A stretch of DNA of 20,116 nucleotides from a virus. A model generated the notes under the pieces. That model had not been told where the DNA came from, did not search any database, and saw nothing but the letters and a program-made list of their open reading frames with translations. The stretch's first letter is position 1, and every line of letters starts with the position of its first letter. Shown here one piece after another: positions 6,701-14,011 of this stretch. Where the stretch lies: IMG/VR virus record IMGVR_UViG_3300018415_000056, positions 1 through 20,116 of that record. One strand, given 5' to 3'. A program made the translations under genes and the position numbers.

Positions 6701-8134
6701 TGTGACCTCCATGATCGGCACATCGATCGTTGGAAACTCAGTGACTGTGACACCGATCTGGGTGACACCGATCGTATCGCCAATCGTATCTGCGTCGACA
6801 CTGACAGACGCGCCAGCACCGATTCCTACTACAAACGGATCAATTGCAGGACCAGTGAATGTAAGAGCGACAGAACCGCCAGCTTGAATAGCAATAACGG
6901 GGGTTGAGATCGATACAGAGTGCGTGACATCGACGACAGAGCCAGCGCTGACTGAAGATACTGGTGTATCGATATCTGGCGCTGTGAAGTCTGCTGAGAA
7001 GCTTGATCCAGCGGAGTTGCTAGACAAGAAAGTTGAAATGGTGGGCGTTGTGAATTGAGTTGCTTGAGTGGATCCGGCTGAAACGCTGGCCGCGATCGCT
7101 GTTGTCGCCTCGATCAATGTCACAAACGCTTGCGCGCTTCCAGCACTGACGCTTGCTTCTGCAGTCGTAATTTCAACCGCTATCGCCGTGCTAAACGAAA
7201 TTGCACTGCCAGCAGTCGCTGTTGCCGCTGGGCTGGTAATGTCAATTGCTACTGCATTGGAGCCAAAGCTTGCGCCACCAGATTGTGTTGTCGTTGGGAC
7301 TGTGATGTCAGGCGCTGTGAAATCAACACTGATTGATGCGTTAACACCGGCTGACCCCAATGCCGAATCGATCGTAATTGCAGCAAACAAGACATCTGCT
7401 GATGCGCCTGCTGTGACCGTCGTCGTCGGAATACTCAATACCATGACAAACGGAACTTGATCGAATTGCTCACTGAACGCGATTGATCCACCCATGCCTG
7501 AGTGGTTGCCACAGTAGTAATACAGGTCTGGAGTCGACGTGGTGACAACGATTTCTAGGTACGCACCCGCCTGTCCTGCTGTACCAGAGGTTGTAACGCC
7601 TGTGGTGTACGCTGACCCGCTGCTATGTGTTCCGTCAGAGGTTGTGCTCAAGGCAAACGGATGACCGCTCAGAGACGAGTCTGATAAGTCGAACCGGTAA
7701 GTTCCCTCTTCGTGCAATGACAGCGATGCTTGCTTTGTGCCATCGATGTAGTACTTGTTGCCCGAGCCGTCGTTCGAAACGGTCGCAGTAAAGGTTTTGC
7801 TTGCTTTCCCTGCATCAACAGCGATCGACGCGCTACCTGAACCCGCTCCAATAGCAGCCGCGACCGTAATCGATCCAAAAGCAGACACATCTGCGTTAGT
7901 GACCGCTTGCGCCGTTGCTAAAGCTTGTGTAATTGCGAGCGTTGTAAAGCTAACGTTTTGTGTTGCGTCTACCGAGTCGCCAACAGCTTGTTGAGCAACA
8001 ACACCAGTTTCACCAATGCCTAACTGACCAAGAACACCGGCACCAAGGGTTCCTTCATTGCCAATAGTGGTTGTTGTCTGTTGCTCTTGTTCTGCTGAGA
8101 ACGGAGCTTCAGAAAAAGCATTAAAGCCAAGCAT
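3779..8134 (-). CDS. Giant tail fibre with cupredoxin domain
   Basis: A 1451-aa protein whose ATG overlaps the preceding stop (TAATG). Residues 1-50 (LGFNAFSEAPFSAEQ and a Gly-rich part) resemble openings of marine phage fibres. Residues ~112-222 form a cupredoxin-like beta domain with H158 (SGHPF) and C208-x2-H211-x2-M214, the pattern of a type 1 copper site. Residues ~222-545 are a Ser/Thr/Ala-rich beta repeat stalk. Residues ~546-1045 are a globular region of different composition, rich in Trp, Tyr, Asp and His, which I do not recognise. Residues ~1046-1390 are a second stalk of the same repeat type. A C-terminal cap (ADPDAPRIVSVDEENRILFV) ends the protein. The length is typical of side or central fibres. 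A receptor-binding or spacer role is inferred. Confidence 0.82.
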   Translation of the reverse strand: MLGFNAFSEAPFSAEQEQQTTTTIGNEGTLGAGVLGQLGIGETGVVAQQAVGDSVDATQNVSFTTLAITQALATAQAVTNADVSAFGSITVAAAIGAGSGSASIAVDAGKASKTFTATVSNDGSGNKYYIDGTKQASLSLHEEGTYRFDLSDSSLSGHPFALSTTSDGTHSSGSAYTTGVTTSGTAGQAGAYLEIVVTTSTPDLYYYCGNHSGMGGSIAFSEQFDQVPFVMVLSIPTTTVTAGASADVLFAAITIDSALGSAGVNASISVDFTAPDITVPTTTQSGGASFGSNAVAIDITSPAATATAGSAISFSTAIAVEITTAEASVSAGSAQAFVTLIEATTAIAASVSAGSTQATQFTTPTISTFLSSNSAGSSFSADFTAPDIDTPVSSVSAGSVVDVTHSVSISTPVIAIQAGGSVALTFTGPAIDPFVVGIGAGASVSVDADTIGDTIGVTQIGVTVTEFPTIDVPIMEVTAPTLSVSGGASADVTHSVSVTLPTLVVKNDITATVSGPSDIDVTSPLGRASNLNIITTETTSAATTFTVNDNNRPALPSSWFNAPVNTNGTWNGGIKLGSDTGAGYSVVTWGPHWNKDGRIQLKASGTPYYHVRHASDYTTPQNELRSGRVVHISFVPAESTTFRFWNGSSYDSVDIEDFFVGIVHVLNPNALIAGEDTWIHKPESTFLGGWNRGGTVNGQTYFMDRYSVFQQRAFAIDDSGTYRQITSVTNSNGEIVYQPPAIMNLEDDKLDRLTMFYTGAVADDEHNVNYLPSFMPVHNDGSVGPPMVWFSDNWATVKASTAALAGVRHSASNNVASSNPTWFSHPFLVSSPNLSSQGKTGHYIADHALPILYADARYDSTTARQAQATALFWATSDQYDDLVSDSRFKSSYGSSYANDTFNDADPNTDDLWEHDGSLNQEGRVTAESDTYSPSTYGTPKVLEGYVLDDEIFGLGLLRRRTEISSGVYQDVGEQYGVLENPLLSGSSGDVRRLVTDQSSDASNRHTWFAPHVSSGSRIDVGINTDDRYSENLTANAAYLVGQVDQEVQFPLNSLSIASVAPAVLVNASSNAAVTAISVDSTAPVTSTSIAVTTDLTSVNIDSPIAGSDVSVAPDVAFPEQAVSLAVSVQADQRLTLTDFGDISVTPAVAEIALTTTVDLTSIDITPVLISQENVTEVPTPISVTVSPAVAATSVTADINFTTVDITQASTIENPTEFPIPISLSVDPPLSTAKGSATASVTHSVAVGVPIGEASGPAAPETNFQAVSITQPLVATQVISNTSAGDLTITLPTIETTTTVSALVDMTSVSIDLPIFRGGISNSVDVSLTTVTVDVIDPLLSLGREFETAQVGSIVVAAPEARTLVNGEVFVSLPTVSIEDPAATITQLSQAFGVDFPTVTTDIDGAGIVFRADPDAPRIVSVDEENRILFVPSDRRITTIASEIRITFIMGD

Positions 8135-10812
8135 TAATCTTCAGCCTGAAATATTCTTCCCTGCTCAGCGGTAGGAGCAGTGAAGTTAGAAGTGTATTTA
8201 GCAACGCCGTTTAGAATCTGCAGATTATCTAGGTAGCCAGTAAAGTAACCATTAGCACCAATGTCGTAGCCAATTCTAGTGCCAAGATTTGCACTGCCCT
8301 GCTCAAATGTTTCAGCTCCAGTGTATGAAGTTCCAACCTCTGTCCCATCGACGAACATTTTAGTGGTTGATCCAGAACGACATACCGCTAAATGCACCCA
8401 TTGATTTCGTGGCAGATCTCCAGCGGCACTTTGGATTCTGAAAGTAGTGTGAAAAAAGTTAACGGTCTCGCTACCTTGCGTTGAATAAATCGTCCATCCA
8501 TTTGACCCAGATCCATTGCCACCAATAATTGTCTGGTTCGCCGTTGTAGCTGTGCCAGTCGAATACACCCACATCTCAACCGTGAAATCCCCGTGAAAAT
8601 CAAAACGGTTGTCATCAGGAATCGTAACGTAATCGCCAGTCCCATCAAAATACATGGCCGTCGACCCAAATTTATATTGTGTTGTTGACGTTGCCGCATT
8701 TCCTTCAGGTTCTAAACGGAAATTTCCTGTCCTATCAAAGATGCCTGCGTTGTCCATAGGGAGGTACAGGTCTGCATTAGTATTACCAACTGGAGACGTT
8801 GGTGGTGTGAACGCTGATGTATAAACAGCATTGCCGACATCATATTTTAAATCAGCAACATATCCTTGGAAGTTTCGACCCAAAGTCCCCATATCGCCAA
8901 TTAACATGTCAACTGTATTGTTTAAATTATCACTGGCAGTGAATGATATTTCTTGCTCGCCATCAACGAATACCTTGTTAGCACTCCCGCTTCGTGTCCA
9001 TGCGATGTGATGCCATCCGTTATCCATGACATTTTTTGTGCCAGTGCCTAATACTGAAGTGCTGAAGCCAACTTGTAGCACACCGCTAAGTGGCTGTAAC
9101 CATATCCCACCTGCGCCGCCGCTGTATTTTGAAACAAGCCCTTTATAGGACGCATTATCACCACTAGATGCATACACCCAAAACTGTAAGCAGAAGTCAC
9201 CTGTTCCTGCACTGATTGCAGAATCATGGGAAATGACAACCTCATCACCAGTTGCTAAATAAACAGACCCTTTATTCGCACCAACGTCATACTCAGAATC
9301 TTGTGCATAGGGGTTGAAAGCATCTATTCTTAGTATCCGTGTCGATGTTTCAACAGCAGTGATGTCTCTGTTATTGCTACTCGTGTCTTTCCAATTTTTC
9401 CCATTCCACATAAAAATCGTATTAGTAATTTCGGTCAAAGGCTCTGTCGGAGGTGTGAATGCTGATGTGTAGACCGCCGTACCATTAACAATTCTTATAT
9501 CAGCTAATCTACTTCCTTTATTCAAGGCGTATCCACCTGCCCTATCTACGGCGCCGAATACAATGTCTCCTAAGTTAATGTCTGCGGTGTTACTGCCTGA
9601 TGCCGCAAGTTCACCGTCAATAAAAAGACGGAGAGTTCCGCTTTCTCTAGCTAAAGCAATGTGATGCCATTTATCTAAATCTGTATCTGATGATTTGTAA
9701 CCCGAACCGTTTAGCCCAGCAAATGTACCTTTTAATTCAAATACACTATTTCCCCATGTCTCTAATGCGTTAGACGCACCGCTTTCAATGCTTATTGGGC
9801 GGCAATACAATTCTTCAGTATATTGACGATAAAACCATAGTTCTGCTGTCCAATCTCCACTAGTGCCAGTTTGACTTGTGTAGTTTGTGTAAAAATACCC
9901 ACCTGCCCGACTTGCTCCTTTATGGAAAGACCCCCAATTATTTAGATATGGATGGAAAGCTGTTTGAAGGGGATCGTTAGTTGACGTAACAGTTAACGCG
10001 TTACTTGACCGGTCAATGAATGTCTCATTGTCTAAACTATTTGTATCTGATGTTCCAATAGAAAGAGTAACGTCAGGCCAAAGGGCTGCAACAAAATTCA
10101 GCGTGAATGTTGAATTTGCTGTGCCAGTGTTAACACCATCACTAGCGGCAAATGTGACCGTCATTGTGCCACCAGATCCACTAGTGACTGGGGTAACAGT
10201 AAACACGTTATCGACATTAGTTGTTGTTGCAATGCCCGTGTCACCTGACTCAGTGGCAGACCAAGTCAATGCGAATCCTTCAGGGTCTGTACCGGTCATT
10301 GTGACGACTGTCGCCGTGCCATCAGTTGCTAGCTCGTATGTGGCACTGTTTCCTGAGACGGTAGGAGTTTGGTTCACTGTCGCAATTCTATACCAGCCTG
10401 AGCCGCTCCATATGTACAGATTGTTATTAGCAGTCACAAACGCCTGATCGCCAACTTGGTTCGCAGTCAGGGGCAAATCTGATGTGGCGCTATATGATGT
10501 AGTACCACTGACCTTTTCTGCAGGCATGACAATAAATACATCTTTCGATCCAGCGCCCCAATTAACAGCACTATTGCTGTTAGACGACTCAAATATCGTC
10601 GTGCGAGCAAGTGTTCCTGCTGTTTCATCCCATGTGCCCAGACCAATTTCCCAGTCTGTACCATCGGTGAGCTGATAGTAGGTTGTATCCCCATCCGCTA
10701 ATGCAGACGCAAACGTCTGGAATCCTGTTGGCGCTGTTCCGCTGACAGTAATCGTTCCTGTGCCAGTCGTTGTCGTTGTCTCTTTGACACGGTTTTTCAG
10801 TCTAAGCGCCAT
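8134..10812 (-). CDS. Tail fibre with three LamG/concanavalin-like domains
   Basis: An 892-aa protein. Residues 1-101 are the same N-terminal anchor module as the 511-aa fibre. Residues ~108-146 are a short 'GDQAFVTANNNLYIWSGSGW' unit. Residues ~148-241 are a cadherin/Ig-like domain (TDPEGFALTWSA, then TVTFAASDGVNTG). Three LamG/concanavalin-like jelly rolls follow at ~247-465, ~478-680 and ~681-880. Each shows the 'W.A/F.V E.WVY' strand (TAELWFYRQ, CLQFWVYAS, TVEMWVYST), a 'WHHIA/WVHLA...R' strand and an 'LFIDG/VFVDG/MFVDG' strand, and closes with a 'YTS(A/N)FT(P/A)PT' repeat. Such domains bind carbohydrates in other proteins. Glycan binding on the host is inferred. GGAG precedes the ATG. 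Confidence 0.85.
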   Translation of the reverse strand: MALRLKNRVKETTTTTGTGTITVSGTAPTGFQTFASALADGDTTYYQLTDGTDWEIGLGTWDETAGTLARTTIFESSNSNSAVNWGAGSKDVFIVMPAEKVSGTTSYSATSDLPLTANQVGDQAFVTANNNLYIWSGSGWYRIATVNQTPTVSGNSATYELATDGTATVVTMTGTDPEGFALTWSATESGDTGIATTTNVDNVFTVTPVTSGSGGTMTVTFAASDGVNTGTANSTFTLNFVAALWPDVTLSIGTSDTNSLDNETFIDRSSNALTVTSTNDPLQTAFHPYLNNWGSFHKGASRAGGYFYTNYTSQTGTSGDWTAELWFYRQYTEELYCRPISIESGASNALETWGNSVFELKGTFAGLNGSGYKSSDTDLDKWHHIALARESGTLRLFIDGELAASGSNTADINLGDIVFGAVDRAGGYALNKGSRLADIRIVNGTAVYTSAFTPPTEPLTEITNTIFMWNGKNWKDTSSNNRDITAVETSTRILRIDAFNPYAQDSEYDVGANKGSVYLATGDEVVISHDSAISAGTGDFCLQFWVYASSGDNASYKGLVSKYSGGAGGIWLQPLSGVLQVGFSTSVLGTGTKNVMDNGWHHIAWTRSGSANKVFVDGEQEISFTASDNLNNTVDMLIGDMGTLGRNFQGYVADLKYDVGNAVYTSAFTPPTSPVGNTNADLYLPMDNAGIFDRTGNFRLEPEGNAATSTTQYKFGSTAMYFDGTGDYVTIPDDNRFDFHGDFTVEMWVYSTGTATTANQTIIGGNGSGSNGWTIYSTQGSETVNFFHTTFRIQSAAGDLPRNQWVHLAVCRSGSTTKMFVDGTEVGTSYTGAETFEQGSANLGTRIGYDIGANGYFTGYLDNLQILNGVAKYTSNFTAPTAEQGRIFQAED
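10510..10812 (-). repeat. Fibre N-terminal anchor module, copy 2
   Basis: The first 101 residues of the LamG fibre repeat the anchor at 13672-13971 with conservative changes and a one-residue insertion near residue 28 (APTG against AVDG). Identity falls away abruptly after this module, as expected for a swapped receptor-binding domain behind a fixed dock. Confidence 0.8.
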
Positions 10813-11170
10813 CGTCTACTCCATCCCAAGACAGTGTTGATTCATTCCAGATATACATATTGTCGTCGTTGGGCTGTGTTACAGGAGCTTCCCAATTACA
10901 AGTTGTGTTATTGAGCACCCAAGACGAGTAAGGCTGAGGAGGAATAAATGCATCCCTTGCCGCGTCATAGGTGTATCCAGTTGCCGCAAAGTTTTTTCGG
11001 ATCGTGTCGTTGTAGCTTGTCTGTAACCAAGTCCCGCCAAACAAGTCTCTACAAAAATTAACGCCAAGTTGTTCTGACTCATTGCCATCGGCATCCGTCA
11101 GTACGTTGTTATTAACAACGATAACTCGCACAACGGTATTGTTTAATCCTATTTCTGCAAAGTGAGCCAT
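10802..11170 (-). CDS. 122-aa fibre-module protein of unknown function
   Basis: The ATG overlaps the preceding stop as TAATG. The sequence (FAEIGLNNTVVRVIVVNNNV, then GVNFCRDLFGGTWLQTSYN, then GYTYDAARDAFIPPQPYSSW, then VLNNTTCNWEAPV) matches a small protein I recognise from many marine phage genomes, always near fibre or virion genes. It has two short beta/aromatic units of the 'Y..D..RDAFIPP.P..SWVL...TC.W.AP' kind. The final 'YIWNESTLSWDGV' repeats that style, resembling carbohydrate-facing fibre tips. Function is not established. Its stop lies inside the start region of the LamG fibre, an 11-base overlap. Confidence 0.72.
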   Translation of the reverse strand: MAHFAEIGLNNTVVRVIVVNNNVLTDADGNESEQLGVNFCRDLFGGTWLQTSYNDTIRKNFAATGYTYDAARDAFIPPQPYSSWVLNNTTCNWEAPVTQPNDDNMYIWNESTLSWDGVDDGA

Positions 11171-12081
11171 TACGCTGTAAAACTCCCCGATCCAGTGAAT
11201 TCATAAATGTTGTAACCATTGACGGTATAAGTATTTGGGCTTCCAGTCGTGGTGAGAGGGGTTGCGGATCTCACCAAAACTACGCCACTTCCACCCACGC
11301 CAGAATCGCCAGTGTACCAATCACCACCACCGCCTCCGCCGGTATTTGCTAAGCCATCGCCGGTTTCGCCTGTTGGATATACTTCGTTATAATCTTCTCC
11401 ATAGCCTCCTCCGCCTGCTCCGCCTGCTCCAGCGGCGGCAGTAGATGACCCGCCTCCGCCACCAGCTACATAGCCATTATCACCAATACTGGTTCCAAAA
11501 TTTGTTGATAAATCAGGGCCGTCTCCGCCAACACCTGAATAAGCACCGCCACCGCCACCGCCACCAATGCCGTCACTACCGCCAGCGTTGCCTCCAGAAG
11601 CTCCTCCATCATTTCCTTGGGAGCCGTGGCTAGCGGTTCCTGCCGCATATGAGTCAGACCCGCCGCCGCCAGTCGCAAGGCTAGCTCCTGCATATGAACC
11701 AGCGCCGTATCCACCACCGTAGGCCGTAGTTGTTACGCCGCTTACCGTCATTGTTGTACTGCCACCGTTATTACCGGCGGTTGCACTATGGCCTACTCCA
11801 GCGCCGCCTGCTCCAATGCTGACTGTAGCTGTAGCAGAAAGATCATAATTAGTAAGCTGTACGACGCCACCGCCGCCGCCGCCCGCTCCACGATAACCGC
11901 CGCCACCGCCACCACCGCCAACAAGTACGATATCTACAAAATTTGGATTGCCGATAGGCCATTCGTCACTCGCCCTTTCGACAGCTATTTCATTTAAAGT
12001 CCACACACCGGATGCAGTATTTGAAGCTTTGTTTGGTGAATTTCTAGCAGTCGTCAGTCTGCCGCCATTGAAAATAGGCAT
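11170..12081 (-). CDS. Glycine-rich tail fibre/adhesin protein
   Basis: I start this at the ATG at 12081, forming TAATG with the preceding stop; an eight-codon longer version from a TTG at 12105 is less likely. The 303-aa product has an N-terminal PIFNGGRLTTARNSPNKAS, then a VDIVLVGGGGGGGGYRG strand, and long Gly-rich stretches to ~residue 270 (runs of up to eight glycines, with GGGGGSSTAAAGAGGAGGGG and GGGGGGDWYTGDSG). It ends with a beta segment including VNGYNIYEFTGSGSFTA. A 'VxxxLVGGGGGGG' opening with a 'Y.FT.SG.F..' end is the plan of Gly-rich phage fibre tips, which can form polyglycine-II sandwiches as in the S16-type gp38 adhesin. Host recognition is inferred. Confidence 0.75.
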   Translation of the reverse strand: MPIFNGGRLTTARNSPNKASNTASGVWTLNEIAVERASDEWPIGNPNFVDIVLVGGGGGGGGYRGAGGGGGGVVQLTNYDLSATATVSIGAGGAGVGHSATAGNNGGSTTMTVSGVTTTAYGGGYGAGSYAGASLATGGGGSDSYAAGTASHGSQGNDGGASGGNAGGSDGIGGGGGGGAYSGVGGDGPDLSTNFGTSIGDNGYVAGGGGGSSTAAAGAGGAGGGGYGEDYNEVYPTGETGDGLANTGGGGGGDWYTGDSGVGGSGVVLVRSATPLTTTGSPNTYTVNGYNIYEFTGSGSFTA

Positions 12082-12434
12082 TACGAGATGTCCTCGTATG
12101 AACAAACGGCTTCTAAATCAGATGCGGCAGACGCTGTTAATCGCAGAGAGTCGCCTTCTTCTAAGTAAATTGGCTTTGAGATCAGATCAATTGTCGCATC
12201 AGCAGGAACTGAGATTGTCTTTGCAATATGGTACGCAGTCGATGATCGATAAATGTCTACATTGACATCTGCGTTGTTCGTACCATCAACATTTGACACA
12301 TACAGTGCGTTCACTTTAAGAGCCTTGCCACTACCGGTTCCGTTGGTGACAATCGCCGTTGCTGATGTGCCAATCGCCTGAACTGCTGTTTTGCCAGTAA
12401 TCGTCGTTGCATTAATTAAGTTTGGTGCCGCCAC
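12081..12434 (-). CDS. 117-aa virion-associated beta protein
   Basis: The start is GTG at 12434, with GGAG eight bases upstream and the preceding stop one base before. The protein is beta-rich: NATTITGKTAVQAIGTSATA, then LKVNALYVSNVDGTNNADVN, then a VDIYRSSTAYHIAKTISVPA strand set and IYLEEGDSLRLTASAASDLE near the end. Nearly identical-looking small proteins ('ITGKTAV...VSNVDGTNNADV...Y...AY.I...VPA..T') are common beside fibre genes in marine myo- and podoviruses. They are usually left as structural or fibre-associated proteins of unknown role. No signal or membrane segment is visible. Its stop overlaps the next start as TAATG. Confidence 0.75.
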   Translation of the reverse strand: MAAPNLINATTITGKTAVQAIGTSATAIVTNGTGSGKALKVNALYVSNVDGTNNADVNVDIYRSSTAYHIAKTISVPADATIDLISKPIYLEEGDSLRLTASAASDLEAVCSYEDIS

Positions 12435-12435
12435 A

Positions 12436-13971
12436 TTAATCTCCGTAAATCATGGACAACCCAAACGCTCTTGCTGGGTTGTTGTTGTGGAAAAGTTTGT
12501 TTGCTCCGCTGATATTTGATGCAGTTAAAGTGAAGGTGACGTAGTCATTTACTGCCGGACCTACTAGCGGGCCGTTTAAAATATCTGCGCTGAAGCTAGT
12601 TAGAGGCAATGTTGTGTTAATTGCGGAGTCTGGTATCCACATTAAAAACACGTTGTCGTCACCGTCAGTAACATGAACTGCTAATTTGCCATCTAATGCC
12701 CACCTAATTGAGCTAGGCCAAGAATCACTGTAATCGCCACCAACTGGTGTCACTGCGTCAAAAGACAATGAATTTGAAGTCGTTGAACTCACAGACGACA
12801 GATCATATGCAGTGTTTAAAAAAATCGTTTCTAAATACTCATCCGCCTTAGTTTGATACAACGCAGTGCCGTCATTGTTAAACCCAATTCCACGGAGATC
12901 GATGTTTGTCGGCGTAAAGGTATGTGTCGGCGTTGAACCTAGCGTGGTGATGTCATACGCAGTGGATGCTGTGAAGGTGTAAATTTTACCTAACGTGCGA
13001 TCAGCAAAGAAAAATTTAGTGCCGTCAGGACTCACCTCAAGGCCAAGAATAAATGTGAAAGTAATGTTTGAATTCGCTGTCAGATCGTAGCTATCGATAT
13101 CATTCGCATCGTAGGTGCTTAGGTTATAAGGGGTTGAACATTTGAACCGCTTCAAAACACCGTCATGGGTCACTAAAATTAGACTTGATCCACTGTCTGT
13201 CCAACGGATATCTCCCTCATTATTTGGGCTACCGTAATCTGTTTCATCAATAACTTCTGATCCAGAGGCAATGCTAAAATAACCTCCGTAGGCAGGGGAG
13301 TTATTCATCACATACTCATTGATGCCTAAACTTCGATTCATGATGACTAATCGAGTCGCATCTGGGCTGATTTCAACCCCGTAAGCCAACGCCGGTTCCG
13401 GACTCAATTCATCGTTTGAATTTTTAGGTTGGCCGATCATTGTATCTATATTGGCGACATTATATGCGCCAGTAACAACCGACTCTCCCTTCAGCGTAAA
13501 CGTAAAATCGCCCACTGCAGGGATGTTAGAAAACAAAATATCTGTTGTCTGTTGATTGCTGTTAGGTACAACGGTGCCGGTGAAGTGCGTTCCAGAAGAT
13601 AAGTCAAAGGTCAAACTATTTGGTGCGCCAGAGCTTGAGCTTCCTGCGCTGGCCGCTCCACTCTCTGTGATGACTCGTGACGCAGGCAGAGTAATGAAAA
13701 CATCTTTAGTGCCAGCACCCCAGTCAACCGCTGATCCAGAGTTAGAGCTTTCGTAGACAGTAGTGCGAGCTAATACAGCGCCAGACTCAGTCCAAGTACC
13801 TAAACCAGTTTCCCAGTCTGTACCGTCCTCAATGACATAGTACGTTGTGTCGCCGTCCGCTAGTGCACTAGTGAAACTTTGAAATCCATCGACCGCGCCA
13901 GCAAGCGTGAAACTGCCGGTGCCGGTTGTTGTCGAGGTTTCTTTGACACGATCTTTCAGAACTAAAGCCAT
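12436..13971 (-). CDS. Tail fibre/receptor-binding protein, beta-propeller-like
   Basis: A 511-aa protein. Residues 1-100 are an N-terminal anchor module (LKDRVKETSTTTGTGSFTLA, then SALADGDTTYY, then GAGTKDVFITLPA) that recurs at the start of many phage fibres and is shared with the LamG fibre in this window. Residues ~101-118 are a Ser/Gly linker. Residues ~195-450 contain repeated blade-like units of the form 'SPD(A/G)T(R/K)', with ISPDATRLVIMNRSLGINEY, VSPDGTKFFFADRTLGKIYT and FNNDGTALYQTKADEYLETI, plus recurring 'TAYDITT/TAYDLSS' ends. This suggests a beta-propeller, probably the sugar- or protein-binding head. The C-terminus (~450-511) is another beta domain. GGAG lies before the ATG, immediately after the terminator. 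Receptor binding is inferred. Confidence 0.78.
   Translation of the reverse strand: MALVLKDRVKETSTTTGTGSFTLAGAVDGFQSFTSALADGDTTYYVIEDGTDWETGLGTWTESGAVLARTTVYESSNSGSAVDWGAGTKDVFITLPASRVITESGAASAGSSSSGAPNSLTFDLSSGTHFTGTVVPNSNQQTTDILFSNIPAVGDFTFTLKGESVVTGAYNVANIDTMIGQPKNSNDELSPEPALAYGVEISPDATRLVIMNRSLGINEYVMNNSPAYGGYFSIASGSEVIDETDYGSPNNEGDIRWTDSGSSLILVTHDGVLKRFKCSTPYNLSTYDANDIDSYDLTANSNITFTFILGLEVSPDGTKFFFADRTLGKIYTFTASTAYDITTLGSTPTHTFTPTNIDLRGIGFNNDGTALYQTKADEYLETIFLNTAYDLSSVSSTTSNSLSFDAVTPVGGDYSDSWPSSIRWALDGKLAVHVTDGDDNVFLMWIPDSAINTTLPLTSFSADILNGPLVGPAVNDYVTFTLTASNISGANKLFHNNNPARAFGLSMIYGD
13672..13971 (-). repeat. Fibre N-terminal anchor module, copy 1
   Basis: This part of the 511-aa fibre codes a ~100-residue module closely alike to the one at 10510-10812. 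Shared blocks include SALADGDTTYY, DGTDWE, GLGTW, LARTT, ESSNS and KDVFI. It is a within-genome paralogous module and probably docks both fibres to the same tail site. Confidence 0.8.
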
Positions 13972-13983
13972 TTACTACTCCAT

Positions 13984-14006
13984 AAAAAAGCGCCCCGTAG
14001 GGCGCT
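13984..14006 (-). terminator. Rho-independent terminator with UACG tetraloop
   Basis: Read on the minus strand there is a perfect seven-pair stem AGCGCCC / GGGCGCT closed by a C(UACG)G loop, a member of the very stable UNCG tetraloops, followed by T residues (plus-strand A run 13984-13989, whose last A pairs at the stem base). It begins five bases after the stop of the 161-aa gene and ends just before the ribosome site of the next gene. Confidence 0.9.
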
Positions 14007-14011
14007 CTGTA

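Noticed and set aside
7068-7460. Short repeated sequence in the fibre stalk region as a CRISPR-like array
   Set aside because: The repeats are degenerate, in frame with the protein and without uniform spacers; they are protein repeats.
11262-11717. His/Arg/Leu-rich and Ala/Leu-rich frames over the Gly-rich gene
   Set aside because: Products of GC-rich Gly codon runs read in other frames or on the other strand; compositionally biased and without motifs.
12082-12105. Eight-residue extension of the Gly-rich protein from a TTG at 12105
   Set aside because: The ATG at 12081 forms the TAATG coupling used at the neighbouring junctions.
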